DNA from: an uncultured Porphyromonas sp.
GTDB taxonomy: Bacteria > Bacteroidota > Bacteroidia > Bacteroidales > Porphyromonadaceae
Assembly (NCBI RefSeq): GCF_938039215.1
Contig: NZ_CALHVI010000005.1
Span: 1 to 64,000 of the forward strand
Reading direction: 5' to 3'
Length of the DNA: 64,000 bases
Within the stretch, counting starts at the first letter, position 1. Each line of letters opens with the position of its first letter. Under the pieces are notes generated by a model that worked only from the letters and a program-made list of their open reading frames with translations, was not told the DNA's origin and did no database searches. Position numbers and translations under genes: made by a program. Below, piece after piece: positions 1 to 7,588 of this stretch.

Positions 1-185
1 CCGTGCCTCGTATTATCCCCCTCCAAACTCATCCCATCCTCCCCTCAAAGTTCCTCAATACTCACCCCGAAATAAAGGGGCTGTTCTTCCCCCAAAAACA
101 GGCTTCAAACGGCATCTATCTACAAGTGTCGCAAACCCGCTCTACAAGCGGGCTCTCGCAGGGTCACACGAAGGACCCGAAAAAA

Positions 186-268
186 ACCTACGGTAGGTCG
201 CTGATAAAACCTACGGTAGGTCGTCTCACCGATCCACTGTGGGTCGCATCGACGACCTACCGTGGGTC
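186..268. repeat. Cluster of four palindromic ACCTA-N3-TAGGT units
   Basis: Four related inverted-repeat units lie at 186-198, 209-221, 231-245 and 254-268. The first two have the identical core ACCTACGGTAGGT; the others are variants (GATCCACTGTGGGTC and GACCTACCGTGGGTC). The last is followed by a T run, so it could also end transcription. Related units occur at 12034-12116 and a diverged version at 34481-34543, so this is a dispersed family. Function unknown. Confidence 0.85.
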
Positions 269-388
269 GTTTTTTATCCCCTTGGGGAGAGGGCTCCCGA
301 AGCGGTGAGAGATTCTTCCTTCCATGAGGGGGGAGACTGAGCGGGGTGCAGGGCAGAGGCCGTCCGGGATCAGCTCCTGGCTTTTCGC

Positions 389-397
389 TATCTTTGC
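389..397 (+). promoter_or_regulatory. Bacteroidetes -7 promoter box for ychF
   Basis: TATCTTTGC fits the Bacteroidetes TAnnTTTG -7 element and sits about 35 bases before the ychF start. No clear -33 element is seen. Confidence 0.6.
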
Positions 398-431
398 AGT
401 TCATAGTTAAGTATATAAATCAATAAACATA

Positions 432-1535
432 ATGGCATTACAATGCGGTATCGTAGGCCTCCCAAACGTCGGGAAGTCTACCCTCTTCAACTGCCTCTCT
501 AACGCGAAGGCACAGTCCGCCAACTTCCCCTTCTGTACCATCGAGCCCAACGTCGGTGTGATCACCGTCCCCGATGAGCGCCTCAATAAGCTTGCAGAGA
601 TCGTACACCCCCAGCGCATCGTCCCCACTACCGTGGAGATCGTGGACATCGCTGGCCTTGTGAAGGGTGCGAGCAAGGGCGAAGGGCTTGGTAATAAGTT
701 CCTAGCCAACATTCGTGAGACGGATGCCATCCTCCACGTCCTGCGCTGCTTCGACGATGATAACATCACCCACGTCGACGGCTCCGTAGATCCCCTGCGT
801 GACAAGGCGATCATCGACACCGAACTTCAGCTCAAGGACCTAGAGACCGTAGAGGCACGCATTCAGAAGGTCTACAAGCAGGCTCAGACGGGTGGCGACA
901 AGACCGCTAAGCTCACCTACGAGGTACTCTCCCGCTACAAGGAAGCGCTGGAGCAGGGTCTGAATGCCCGCACCGTCACCTTCGAGACCAAGGATGAGCA
1001 GAAGGTCGCCCGTGAGCTCTACCTCCTGACGAGCAAGCCCGTCCTCTACGTGTGTAATGTAGATGAGGCTTCCGCCGTCACGGGTAATGCCTATGTCGAA
1101 AAGGTACGTGAGGCGATCCAAGAAGAGGGAGCTAACCTCCTCGTCGTTGCCGCTAAGATCGAAAGCGAGATCGCCGAACTAGAGACCTACGAAGAGCGCC
1201 AGCTCTTCCTCGGAGAGATCGGCCTAGAGGAGTCGGGCGTGAGCCGTCTGATCCGTGCTGCCTATCAGCTCCTTGACCTAGAGACGTACTTCACCGCAGG
1301 GGTGCAGGAGGTACGTGCTTGGACCTACACCAAGGGGAGTAAGGCTCCCCGTGCCGCTGCAGCCATCCACACGGACTTCGAGAAGGGCTTCATCCGTGCC
1401 GAGGTGATCAAGTTCGAGGACTTCATCACCTACGGTAGCGAAGCCGCTGTCAAGGAAGCAGGGAAGATGGCCGTCGAAGGCAAGGAATACGTCGTGCAGG
1501 ATGGCGACATCATGCACTTCCGATTCAACGTCTGA
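432..1535 (+). CDS. ychF: Redox-regulated ATPase YchF (Obg-like P-loop NTPase)
   Basis: A complete 367-residue protein of the usual length for the universally conserved YchF/OLA1 family, which binds ribosomes and prefers ATP over GTP. Visible motifs are the Walker A loop GLPNVGKST (residues 9-17), the switch segment NFPFCTIEPN (31-40), DIAGLVKGAS (about 73-82) and, near residue 208, NVDE. This is the family NxxE in place of the NKxD guanine motif of true GTPases, in line with ATP use. The C-terminal 85 or so residues are the TGS domain. The stop overlaps the next start (TGATG), so translation is probably coupled to mnmG. The promoter box at 389 marks it as first gene of the unit. Identification is firm. 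Confidence 0.96.
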   Translation: MALQCGIVGLPNVGKSTLFNCLSNAKAQSANFPFCTIEPNVGVITVPDERLNKLAEIVHPQRIVPTTVEIVDIAGLVKGASKGEGLGNKFLANIRETDAILHVLRCFDDDNITHVDGSVDPLRDKAIIDTELQLKDLETVEARIQKVYKQAQTGGDKTAKLTYEVLSRYKEALEQGLNARTVTFETKDEQKVARELYLLTSKPVLYVCNVDEASAVTGNAYVEKVREAIQEEGANLLVVAAKIESEIAELETYEERQLFLGEIGLEESGVSRLIRAAYQLLDLETYFTAGVQEVRAWTYTKGSKAPRAAAAIHTDFEKGFIRAEVIKFEDFITYGSEAAVKEAGKMAVEGKEYVVQDGDIMHFRFNV

Positions 1536-3418
1536 TGCCCGCCATGCAGGACTACGCCATCATCGTCATCGGTGCAGGTCATGCTGGCTGTGAAGCCGCT
1601 GCTGCCTGCGCTCGCCTAGGATCGAAGACCCTACTCATCACGCCCGATATGAATAAGATCGGGCAGATGAGTTGCAACCCCGCCGTGGGTGGGATCGCCA
1701 AGGGGCAGATCGTGCGCGAGATCGATGCTTTGGGTGGACGTATGGGGGTGATCACCGACCGCACCGCCCTGCAGTTCCGCATGCTCAATCGGAGCAAAGG
1801 TCCAGCGATGTGGAGCCCTCGTGCACAGAGTGATCGGGTGCGCTTCATGGAAGCATGGCGGGAGGAACTAGATGCAGAGCCCAACCTCGACCTTTGGCAA
1901 GACACCGTCACCTCCCTTCGCTTAGAGGGGGGACGAGTACGAGGGGTGAATACCGCCCTCGGGGTATCCTTCTCGGCAGAGGCGGTCATCCTCACCGCTG
2001 GCACCTTCCTCGGTGGACTCATGCACTTCGGAGAGCTTCAGCTACCCGGAGGTCGTGTCTCCGAACCTGCCAGCTACGGGATCACCGAGCAGCTCCGTGA
2101 GGCGGGTATTCGTACCGACCGAATGAAGACGGGTACACCTCCACGCATCGACGCTCGTAGCCTGCATATCGAAGAGCTCGGTGTACAAGAGGGAGAAGAT
2201 GACCATCATAAGTTCTCCTTCCTCGACACCCCAAAGTCCCGCCTCAAGCAACTCCCCTGCTACACGCTCTATACCAACGAAGCCTGCCACGCTGTACTCC
2301 GTGAGGCGCTTGACCGCTCTCCCCTCTACAACGGGCAGATACAGAGCATCGGGCCACGCTACTGTCCCAGCATCGAGACGAAGATCGTGACCTTCGCTGA
2401 CAAGCCACAGCACCAGCTCTTCCTCGAACCCGAGGGTGAGCGAACGAATGAGTACTACATCAATGGTTTCTCCTCTTCGCTCCCTCTAGAGGTACAGCTC
2501 GAAGCACTCCGCCAGATCCCCGAGCTCCGTGATGTACGTCTCTACCGCCCTGGCTATGCCATCGAATATGACTTCTTCGATCCTACCCAGCTTCACCATA
2601 CGCTGGAGAGCAAGGTCATCAGTGGGCTCTACCTCGCAGGACAAGTCAACGGTACCACGGGCTACGAAGAGGCCGCAGGACAAGGACTGTTAGCAGGGAT
2701 CAATGCCCACCAGCAGGTACGAGGCTTAGCACCCTTCACCTTGAGCCGCTCCGAGGCTTATATCGGTGTGCTCATAGATGACCTCGTCACCAAGGGTGTA
2801 GATGAGCCCTACCGCATGTTCACCTCTCGGGCAGAATACCGCATCCTCCTTCGTCAGGACGATGCCGATGTTCGTCTGACACCGAAGGCTGCTGCCATCG
2901 GCTTAGCTACACAAGAGCGTATTGCGCTCCTTGAGGAGAAGATCCAGCTACGAGATGAGCTTATCGCCTTCATCCAAGGCTTCTCCGTGCGTCCCGACAA
3001 GATCAATCCCCATCTAGAGGCAGCGGGGCTCGTCCCCCTTCGCCAAGGATGCAAGCTCATCGACCTTGTCTCACGCCCTCAGCTCAGCATCCTCCAGCTC
3101 GCCACCTATATCCCCGCCCTCCAGCGTCAGCTTGACAAGCTCTCCGAGAGCCGCCGTGCAGAGCTCATCGAGTGCGCTGAGATCCTCATCAAGTACAGCG
3201 GTTATATCGAGCGAGAGCGGGAGCAAGCAGCGAAGCTGGAGCGTCTGGAGTATGTCTTCATCCCCGAAGGCATCGACTACACCAGCATTCAGGCGCTTAG
3301 CACCGAAGCACGGCAGAAGCTCGAGAGCATCCGCCCCGTCACCATCGGCCAAGCCTCCCGCATACCTGGTATATCCCCCCACGATGTCAGCGTCCTACTT
3401 GTCCTAGCAGGACGATAG
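1535..3418 (+). CDS. mnmG: tRNA uridine-5-carboxymethylaminomethyl modification enzyme MnmG (GidA)
   Basis: Full-length (627 residues) MnmG, the FAD-dependent partner of MnmE in building the cmnm5 group on wobble U34 of several tRNAs. The FAD Rossmann motif GAGHAG is at residues 13-18, followed by the family block around QMSCNPAVGG (about 43-52), and a FAD-binding TGYEEAAGQG segment lies near residue 380. The C-terminal helical domain that contacts MnmE and tRNA is complete. The start codon overlaps the ychF stop by one base; the in-frame Met4 is an alternative. In many genomes this gene lies near the replication origin, relevant to the parS-like sites downstream and the candidate origin near 30 kb. 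Confidence 0.97.
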   Translation: MPAMQDYAIIVIGAGHAGCEAAAACARLGSKTLLITPDMNKIGQMSCNPAVGGIAKGQIVREIDALGGRMGVITDRTALQFRMLNRSKGPAMWSPRAQSDRVRFMEAWREELDAEPNLDLWQDTVTSLRLEGGRVRGVNTALGVSFSAEAVILTAGTFLGGLMHFGELQLPGGRVSEPASYGITEQLREAGIRTDRMKTGTPPRIDARSLHIEELGVQEGEDDHHKFSFLDTPKSRLKQLPCYTLYTNEACHAVLREALDRSPLYNGQIQSIGPRYCPSIETKIVTFADKPQHQLFLEPEGERTNEYYINGFSSSLPLEVQLEALRQIPELRDVRLYRPGYAIEYDFFDPTQLHHTLESKVISGLYLAGQVNGTTGYEEAAGQGLLAGINAHQQVRGLAPFTLSRSEAYIGVLIDDLVTKGVDEPYRMFTSRAEYRILLRQDDADVRLTPKAAAIGLATQERIALLEEKIQLRDELIAFIQGFSVRPDKINPHLEAAGLVPLRQGCKLIDLVSRPQLSILQLATYIPALQRQLDKLSESRRAELIECAEILIKYSGYIEREREQAAKLERLEYVFIPEGIDYTSIQALSTEARQKLESIRPVTIGQASRIPGISPHDVSVLLVLAGR

Positions 3419-3445
3419 GACTTCCACCCACTTTGCCCTCCCGCC

Positions 3446-5263
3446 ATGACGATCGAAGAGATCCGCAAGATCCTCCCCACCCTTCCAGAGTCTCCCGGGT
3501 GCTACAAGTACATCGGGCAGGACGGCACGATCATCTACGTCGGCAAGGCGAAGAACCTGCGTCGTCGGGTAAGTAGCTACTTCCAGCGTGATGTACAGAG
3601 CTCCAAGACACGGCTCTTGGTGCGCCAGATCCGTGGTATTGAGTACGTCGTCGTCGGCACCGAGGCCGAAGCCCTGATCCTTGAGAATGCCCTCATCAAG
3701 GAGCATCAGCCCCGCTACAACATTCTCCTCAAGGACGACAAGACCTATCCCGAGGTCGTCATCCATCACGAACCCTTCCCCCGCATACGTGTAGAGCGCC
3801 GTCCGAAGCAGGATGGCTCTCTGCGCTTTGGCCCCTATCCCAATGCTGGGATGGCGCATGCCGCCGTCGATATGGTGCGTGACCTCTATCCCATCCGCAC
3901 CTGCGACCTCGACCTCTCCCCACACAAGATCGCCCAAGGGAAGTACAAAGAGTGCCTGCAGTACCATATCAAGAAGTGCAAGGCTCCCTGCATCGGCCTC
4001 CAGACAGAATCGGACTACGATCAGAATGTCCGTGAGATCACTTCCCTCCTACGTGGCAACCTCCGTGATGTCATCGACCTCTACCGAGGCGAGATGCTTC
4101 GGCTGAGCGAGGAGCTTCGCTTCGAGGAAGCGCAGATCTACAAGGAGCGTCTGCAGTACCTCGAGAACTATCAAGTCAAGCACACCGTAGCCCCCCACCA
4201 CATCCACAATGTCGATGTCTTCAGCTTCGAGGAGGATGAAGATGGGGCGACGTATGTGAACTTCATGCACCTGACCCAAGGTATGGTCACTCAGGTCTAC
4301 ACCATCGAGTACCGCAGTCTCCTCGAGGGCGAGACACGTGAAGAGCTCTTCGCCTCGGCTATCACCGAGCTTCGTCAGCGCTTTGCCTCCCGAGCAAAGG
4401 AGCTTATCCTCCCCTTCGATCCAGGCTGGCAGGACGATGCTAATGTCACGATCACCATCCCCCAGCGAGGCGACAAGAAGAAGCTCCTTGAGCTCTCCGA
4501 GCGCAACGTCCGCCAGTATAAGCTCGACAAGTATAAGCGTGCTGAGCGACTCAATCCCGACCAGCGCCTCATGCAGATCGTCACCGAACTCAAGGAGCTA
4601 CTTCATCTAGACAAGCTCCCCCTACATATCGAGTGCTTCGACAACTCCAATATCCAAGGCTCTGATCCCGTCGCCGCCTGCGTCGTCTTCAAGCGAGGTC
4701 GCCCATCGAAGAAGGATTACCGCAAGTTCAACATCCGCTCCGTCGAAGGGCCCGACGACTATGCCTCCATGCGAGAGGTCGTCACCCGTCGCTACAAGCG
4801 TATGAAGGATGGAGAAGAAGCCCTTCCCGACCTCATCCTAGCCGATGGAGGTAAGGGACAAGTGGGGGCGATCCGTGAAGCTCTGCTGGAGCTGGAGCTG
4901 GAGATCCCTGTCGCTGGACTTGTCAAGGACGAACGGCATCGCACTTCTGCCCTACTCTATGGCGACGAGTTCCTCCGTGAGATCCCTATTCGCCATCACA
5001 GCCCCGTCTTCCGCCTCCTCGAGCAGATCCAAGCGGAAGTACACCGCTTCGCTATCACATTCCATCGGGATAAGCGCAGCAAGAGCCAGCTTGACTCCCG
5101 ACTGGATTACATCAAGGGCATTGGTCCTAAGGCAAAGGAGGCACTGATCCAACACTTCCGCAGTGTGCAGGGCATATCCTCCGCCTCCCTCGATGAGCTC
5201 GCCACAGCCGTCGGCCCCTCCAAAGCCCGCATCATCTACACCGCCTTCCACCCCGAAGGATAA
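3446..5263 (+). CDS. uvrC: Excinuclease ABC subunit UvrC
   Basis: A 605-residue UvrC, the nuclease that makes both incisions in UvrABC nucleotide excision repair. In order: an N-terminal GIY-YIG nuclease domain (roughly residues 15-95, with YKYIG and IIYVGKAKNLRRR), a Cys-containing segment (CLQYHIKKCKAPC, near 172-184), a UVR motif around residue 205-240, the RNase H-like nuclease domain with IECFDNSNIQG and ADGGKGQ (about 395-480), and a C-terminal helix-hairpin-helix region (YIKGIGPKAKEAL). It starts 27 bases after mnmG and ends 15 bases before dtd, so the genes probably share a transcript. Confidence 0.97.
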   Translation: MTIEEIRKILPTLPESPGCYKYIGQDGTIIYVGKAKNLRRRVSSYFQRDVQSSKTRLLVRQIRGIEYVVVGTEAEALILENALIKEHQPRYNILLKDDKTYPEVVIHHEPFPRIRVERRPKQDGSLRFGPYPNAGMAHAAVDMVRDLYPIRTCDLDLSPHKIAQGKYKECLQYHIKKCKAPCIGLQTESDYDQNVREITSLLRGNLRDVIDLYRGEMLRLSEELRFEEAQIYKERLQYLENYQVKHTVAPHHIHNVDVFSFEEDEDGATYVNFMHLTQGMVTQVYTIEYRSLLEGETREELFASAITELRQRFASRAKELILPFDPGWQDDANVTITIPQRGDKKKLLELSERNVRQYKLDKYKRAERLNPDQRLMQIVTELKELLHLDKLPLHIECFDNSNIQGSDPVAACVVFKRGRPSKKDYRKFNIRSVEGPDDYASMREVVTRRYKRMKDGEEALPDLILADGGKGQVGAIREALLELELEIPVAGLVKDERHRTSALLYGDEFLREIPIRHHSPVFRLLEQIQAEVHRFAITFHRDKRSKSQLDSRLDYIKGIGPKAKEALIQHFRSVQGISSASLDELATAVGPSKARIIYTAFHPEG

Positions 5264-5278
5264 ACCACCATCACCCTC

Positions 5279-5734
5279 ATGCGCTTCCTAATTCAGCGAA
5301 CACGCTCTGCAGCCGTCCATATCGGAGGCGAAGAAGTAGCCCAAAGCAACGGACTCGGCATGCTCATTCTCATCGGAATCTCCCCCGAAGATACTGCCGA
5401 AGACATCGAATACCTAGTGAAGAAGGCAACCCAACTTCGTATCTTCGACGACGAAGCAGGCGTGATGAACCGCAGCGTCCTCGACATAGAAGGGGATATC
5501 ACCGCCGTATCACAGTTCACCCTTATGGCCGAGACGAAGAAAGGCAACCGCCCCTCCTACATCCGAGCTGCCCGCCCTGAGGTCGCCGAACCACTATACA
5601 ATGAAGTCATCCGAGCCCTTGAGCTTCGTCTCGGACGCAAGGTGGGCACAGGTCGCTTCGGAGCAGATATGCAGGTCTCCCTTATCAATGATGGCCCCGT
5701 GACGATCTGGCTCGACAGCAAAGCCAGAGAGTAA
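5279..5734 (+). CDS. dtd: D-aminoacyl-tRNA deacylase
   Basis: A 151-residue DTD, which hydrolyses D-amino acids (and glycine mischarged on tRNA-Ala) from tRNA, acting as a homodimer. The conserved catalytic segment SQFTLMAETKKGNRPSY is near residues 79-95, and the cross-subunit Gly-Pro motif appears as NDGPVTI near 139-145. Length is standard. It begins 15 bases after uvrC, and a uvrC-dtd order is common in Bacteroidales, so it is probably the last gene of the ychF-mnmG-uvrC-dtd unit. Confidence 0.95.
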   Translation: MRFLIQRTRSAAVHIGGEEVAQSNGLGMLILIGISPEDTAEDIEYLVKKATQLRIFDDEAGVMNRSVLDIEGDITAVSQFTLMAETKKGNRPSYIRAARPEVAEPLYNEVIRALELRLGRKVGTGRFGADMQVSLINDGPVTIWLDSKARE

Positions 5735-5777
5735 GCCCCAGCGCTCTACCCCTATTCCCTTGGGAAAAGAACGCATG

Positions 5778-5793
5778 TGCTCCACGTGGAACA
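5778..5793. promoter_or_regulatory. parS-like palindrome (site 1)
   Basis: TGCTCCACGTGGAACA is a near-perfect 16-bp palindrome resembling the ParB-binding parS consensus TGTTTCACGTGAAACA. It lies in the 270-base gap after dtd, where no gene is seen. A second copy, nearly its reverse complement, is at 7504-7519. An E-box-like CACGTG core could be another regulator site. Confidence 0.5.
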
Positions 5794-6004
5794 CAGCCCT
5801 CTCCCTCCCTCCCGCATCCCTCTTTGCTAGCTAAAGAGCTGGATACGGGAATTTCTATTTATCTTCACACTGAAGCAATCAGATCCTTCCCAACCCAAGC
5901 AAAGCAGCAAGGAGGAAGATCCCACCACCGCCCCACCCACACACAACCATAGAGCAACTCAACAACGCAATAATTCTAACCCCTTAGCCAAAGCAGCACG
6001 CACT

Positions 6005-6694
6005 ATGAAAAGGAAAGCATTACTACTATCCCTGACAATGGGAGTCTTACTCGCATTAAGCTCAAGCCCTTCAATGGCACAGAAGAGCAAGAAGCCAGAG
6101 CTCGCAAGAGAAGGACATAGCCTCGAAGAGCTACTCCCGAAAGGCTGGGAGGCACAACGTGCCACCGGCGACCTAAACAAGGACGGCATCGAGGATATTA
6201 TCCTCATCGCCCACCCCAATGACCCCGAGTACTTCAAGAAGAGAGACGACGGATATGAGTACGACTTCAACCCCGCTATTCTTGCCGTCTACTTCGGATC
6301 ACCCACAGGCGTCTACAAAAGATTCAATGTATGGAAGGAGGCCGTCCCACATCGTGAGGACGAATATACCGAGATCGGCGTCGAACTCTCTGTCACCCCC
6401 AAGGGCGCTGTCGACTTCAACATCAGCAGTTGGTCGAGCATGGGCACCGCCGACACGGGTAGTACGACCTACAGATACCGCTACCAGTCGGGAGACTTCT
6501 ACCTCATCGGCGAAGAGACAGGTTGGCACAACCGTATGACTGGCGAAGGAGAAAAGACGAGCATCAATTACATCACAGGCAAAAAGTCCATCACGTCGGG
6601 CAACATGATCGAGAATACCGGCATGAAGACCAAGATCATCAAGCTCAAGAAAGAGCCACTACGGCGCCTCGGATCCTTCACGATGCAACCGTAG
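6005..6694 (+). CDS. Secreted protein of unknown function with DxDxD-like calcium motif
   Basis: A 229-residue protein that I do not recognise by name. Residues 1-25 form a signal peptide (MKRK, hydrophobic stretch, cleavage after SMA) with no lipobox, so it is probably periplasmic or secreted. After it comes GDLNKDGIEDIILI (near residues 59-72), resembling the calcium-binding loop of FG-GAP/dockerin-like repeats. The rest is rich in beta-type sequence (FNISSWSSMGTADTGSTTYRYRY region). It stands alone, with a 270-base gap before it and a hairpin terminator after it. Similar single-domain exported proteins are common in Bacteroidales; the function is open. Confidence 0.8.
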   Translation: MKRKALLLSLTMGVLLALSSSPSMAQKSKKPELAREGHSLEELLPKGWEAQRATGDLNKDGIEDIILIAHPNDPEYFKKRDDGYEYDFNPAILAVYFGSPTGVYKRFNVWKEAVPHREDEYTEIGVELSVTPKGAVDFNISSWSSMGTADTGSTTYRYRYQSGDFYLIGEETGWHNRMTGEGEKTSINYITGKKSITSGNMIENTGMKTKIIKLKKEPLRRLGSFTMQP

Positions 6695-6724
6695 GAATCA
6701 AAAAGATCGCCAAGCCAACAAACA

Positions 6725-6761
6725 AGAGAGAGCGAGGGTACACGACACCCCCGCTCTCTCT
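6725..6761 (+). terminator. Hairpin terminator after the secreted protein gene
   Basis: AGAGAGAGCG (6725-6734) pairs with CGCTCTCTCT (6752-6761), extended after one mismatch by GGGT/ACCC. It lies 30 bases after the stop of the preceding gene. Confidence 0.7.
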
Positions 6762-6853
6762 TCATCAGAATAAATAGACCACACAAAGCAAACCCGAGGA
6801 TTATCACGGGTGAAGACCAACACCCTCTCCCGACGCAAAGCCAAAGCTTATCG

Positions 6854-6861
6854 TATCTTTG
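6854..6861 (+). promoter_or_regulatory. -7 promoter box for the sugar O-acetyltransferase
   Basis: TATCTTTG matches the Bacteroidetes -7 box, 39 bases before the ATG at 6901. It overlaps an upstream in-frame TTG, so that TTG cannot be the real start and 6901 is preferred. Confidence 0.65.
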
Positions 6862-6900
6862 CGGAAAGCGTACTCACTCCCCCACCCTTCCCCTCAAACA

Positions 6901-7488
6901 ATGACCCAAAAAGAACACCGTCAAGCAGGACTCTACTTCTGCGCCATCGACCCCGAGATTCACGAAGAACGCCTCAGAGCACAGACGCTCATCCAGCGCT
7001 ACAATGCCCTCCCCCCAGACAAACACGAGGAAGCCGAAGAGATTATCCGCTCACTCCTAGGGAGCATGGGCGAGCGATGCCACTTCGTACCACCCATCTT
7101 CTTCGACTACGGATCGAACATCCACATAGGAGACCACAGCTTCGTGAATAGCAACTTCACCGCCCTTGATGCAGGACGTATTGAGATAGGTAAGCACGTC
7201 TTCATCGGACCCAACGTCAGCATCTATACCCCTACCCATCCATTACTCCCCGAAGAACGAAACACCGGCTACGAACAAGGAAAACCTGTAACCATTGGCG
7301 ACAACGTTTGGATCGGTGGTTCAGTGACCATCCTAGGAGGCGTGACGATCGGCGAAGGAGCAGTGATCGGAGCCGGCAGCGTAGTGACTCGAGATATTCC
7401 AGCAAACACCATCGCCGTTGGCAATCCTTGTCACCCCCTTCGCCCCATCACAGAGAAAGACCGAGTCCTCGATGAGCTAGGAAAGTAG
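6901..7488 (+). CDS. Sugar O-acetyltransferase (maltose/galactoside acetyltransferase type)
   Basis: From the ATG at 6901 this is a 195-residue hexapeptide-repeat acetyltransferase of the Maa/LacA/NodL group, which transfers acetyl from acetyl-CoA to sugar hydroxyls, usually as a cytosolic trimer. An N-terminal helical cap (about residues 1-55) precedes the left-handed beta-helix, with hexapeptide turns such as IHIGDH, IEIGKH, VTIGDN, VTIGEG and VIGAGS. The acceptor-site His lies in the IYTPTHPL segment (near residue 112). It is monocistronic, between a terminator upstream and a new promoter at 7551. The true acceptor cannot be read from sequence. Confidence 0.9.
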   Translation: MTQKEHRQAGLYFCAIDPEIHEERLRAQTLIQRYNALPPDKHEEAEEIIRSLLGSMGERCHFVPPIFFDYGSNIHIGDHSFVNSNFTALDAGRIEIGKHVFIGPNVSIYTPTHPLLPEERNTGYEQGKPVTIGDNVWIGGSVTILGGVTIGEGAVIGAGSVVTRDIPANTIAVGNPCHPLRPITEKDRVLDELGK

Positions 7489-7503
7489 ACGAGGGGTTGC
7501 AAC

Positions 7504-7519
7504 CGTTCCACGTGGAGCA
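7504..7519. promoter_or_regulatory. parS-like palindrome (site 2)
   Basis: CGTTCCACGTGGAGCA differs by one base from the reverse complement of site 1 (5778-5793). It sits in the intergenic gap 32 bases before the next promoter box. ParB binding or a local regulator are both possible. Confidence 0.5.
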
Positions 7520-7550
7520 TCCACCCGAGCGACCAACGTAGCAGAATGCC

Positions 7551-7558
7551 TATCTTTG
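7551..7558 (+). promoter_or_regulatory. -7 promoter box for the CCA-adding-type gene
   Basis: TATCTTTG, 31 bases before the ATG at 7589. An in-frame TTG at 7556 lies inside this box and is therefore rejected as a start. Confidence 0.65.
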
Positions 7559-7588
7559 CAGGCGAAAAGAACAAGAACAAGATCACGG

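Larger units (their letters stand above)
1..431. other. Intergenic region before ychF
   Basis: No credible gene is seen here; the open frames on both strands are low-complexity and match nothing recognised. The stretch holds the palindromic repeat cluster at 186-268 and the ychF promoter box near 389. The end of any gene to the left is not visible. Confidence 0.6.

Noticed and set aside
186..268. Palindromic units considered as a CRISPR
   Set aside because: Units are inverted repeats of variable spacing; no spacer pattern and no cas genes.
3..404. Open frames near the left edge on both strands
   Set aside because: Low-complexity sequence across palindromic repeats; no domain, signal or start context.
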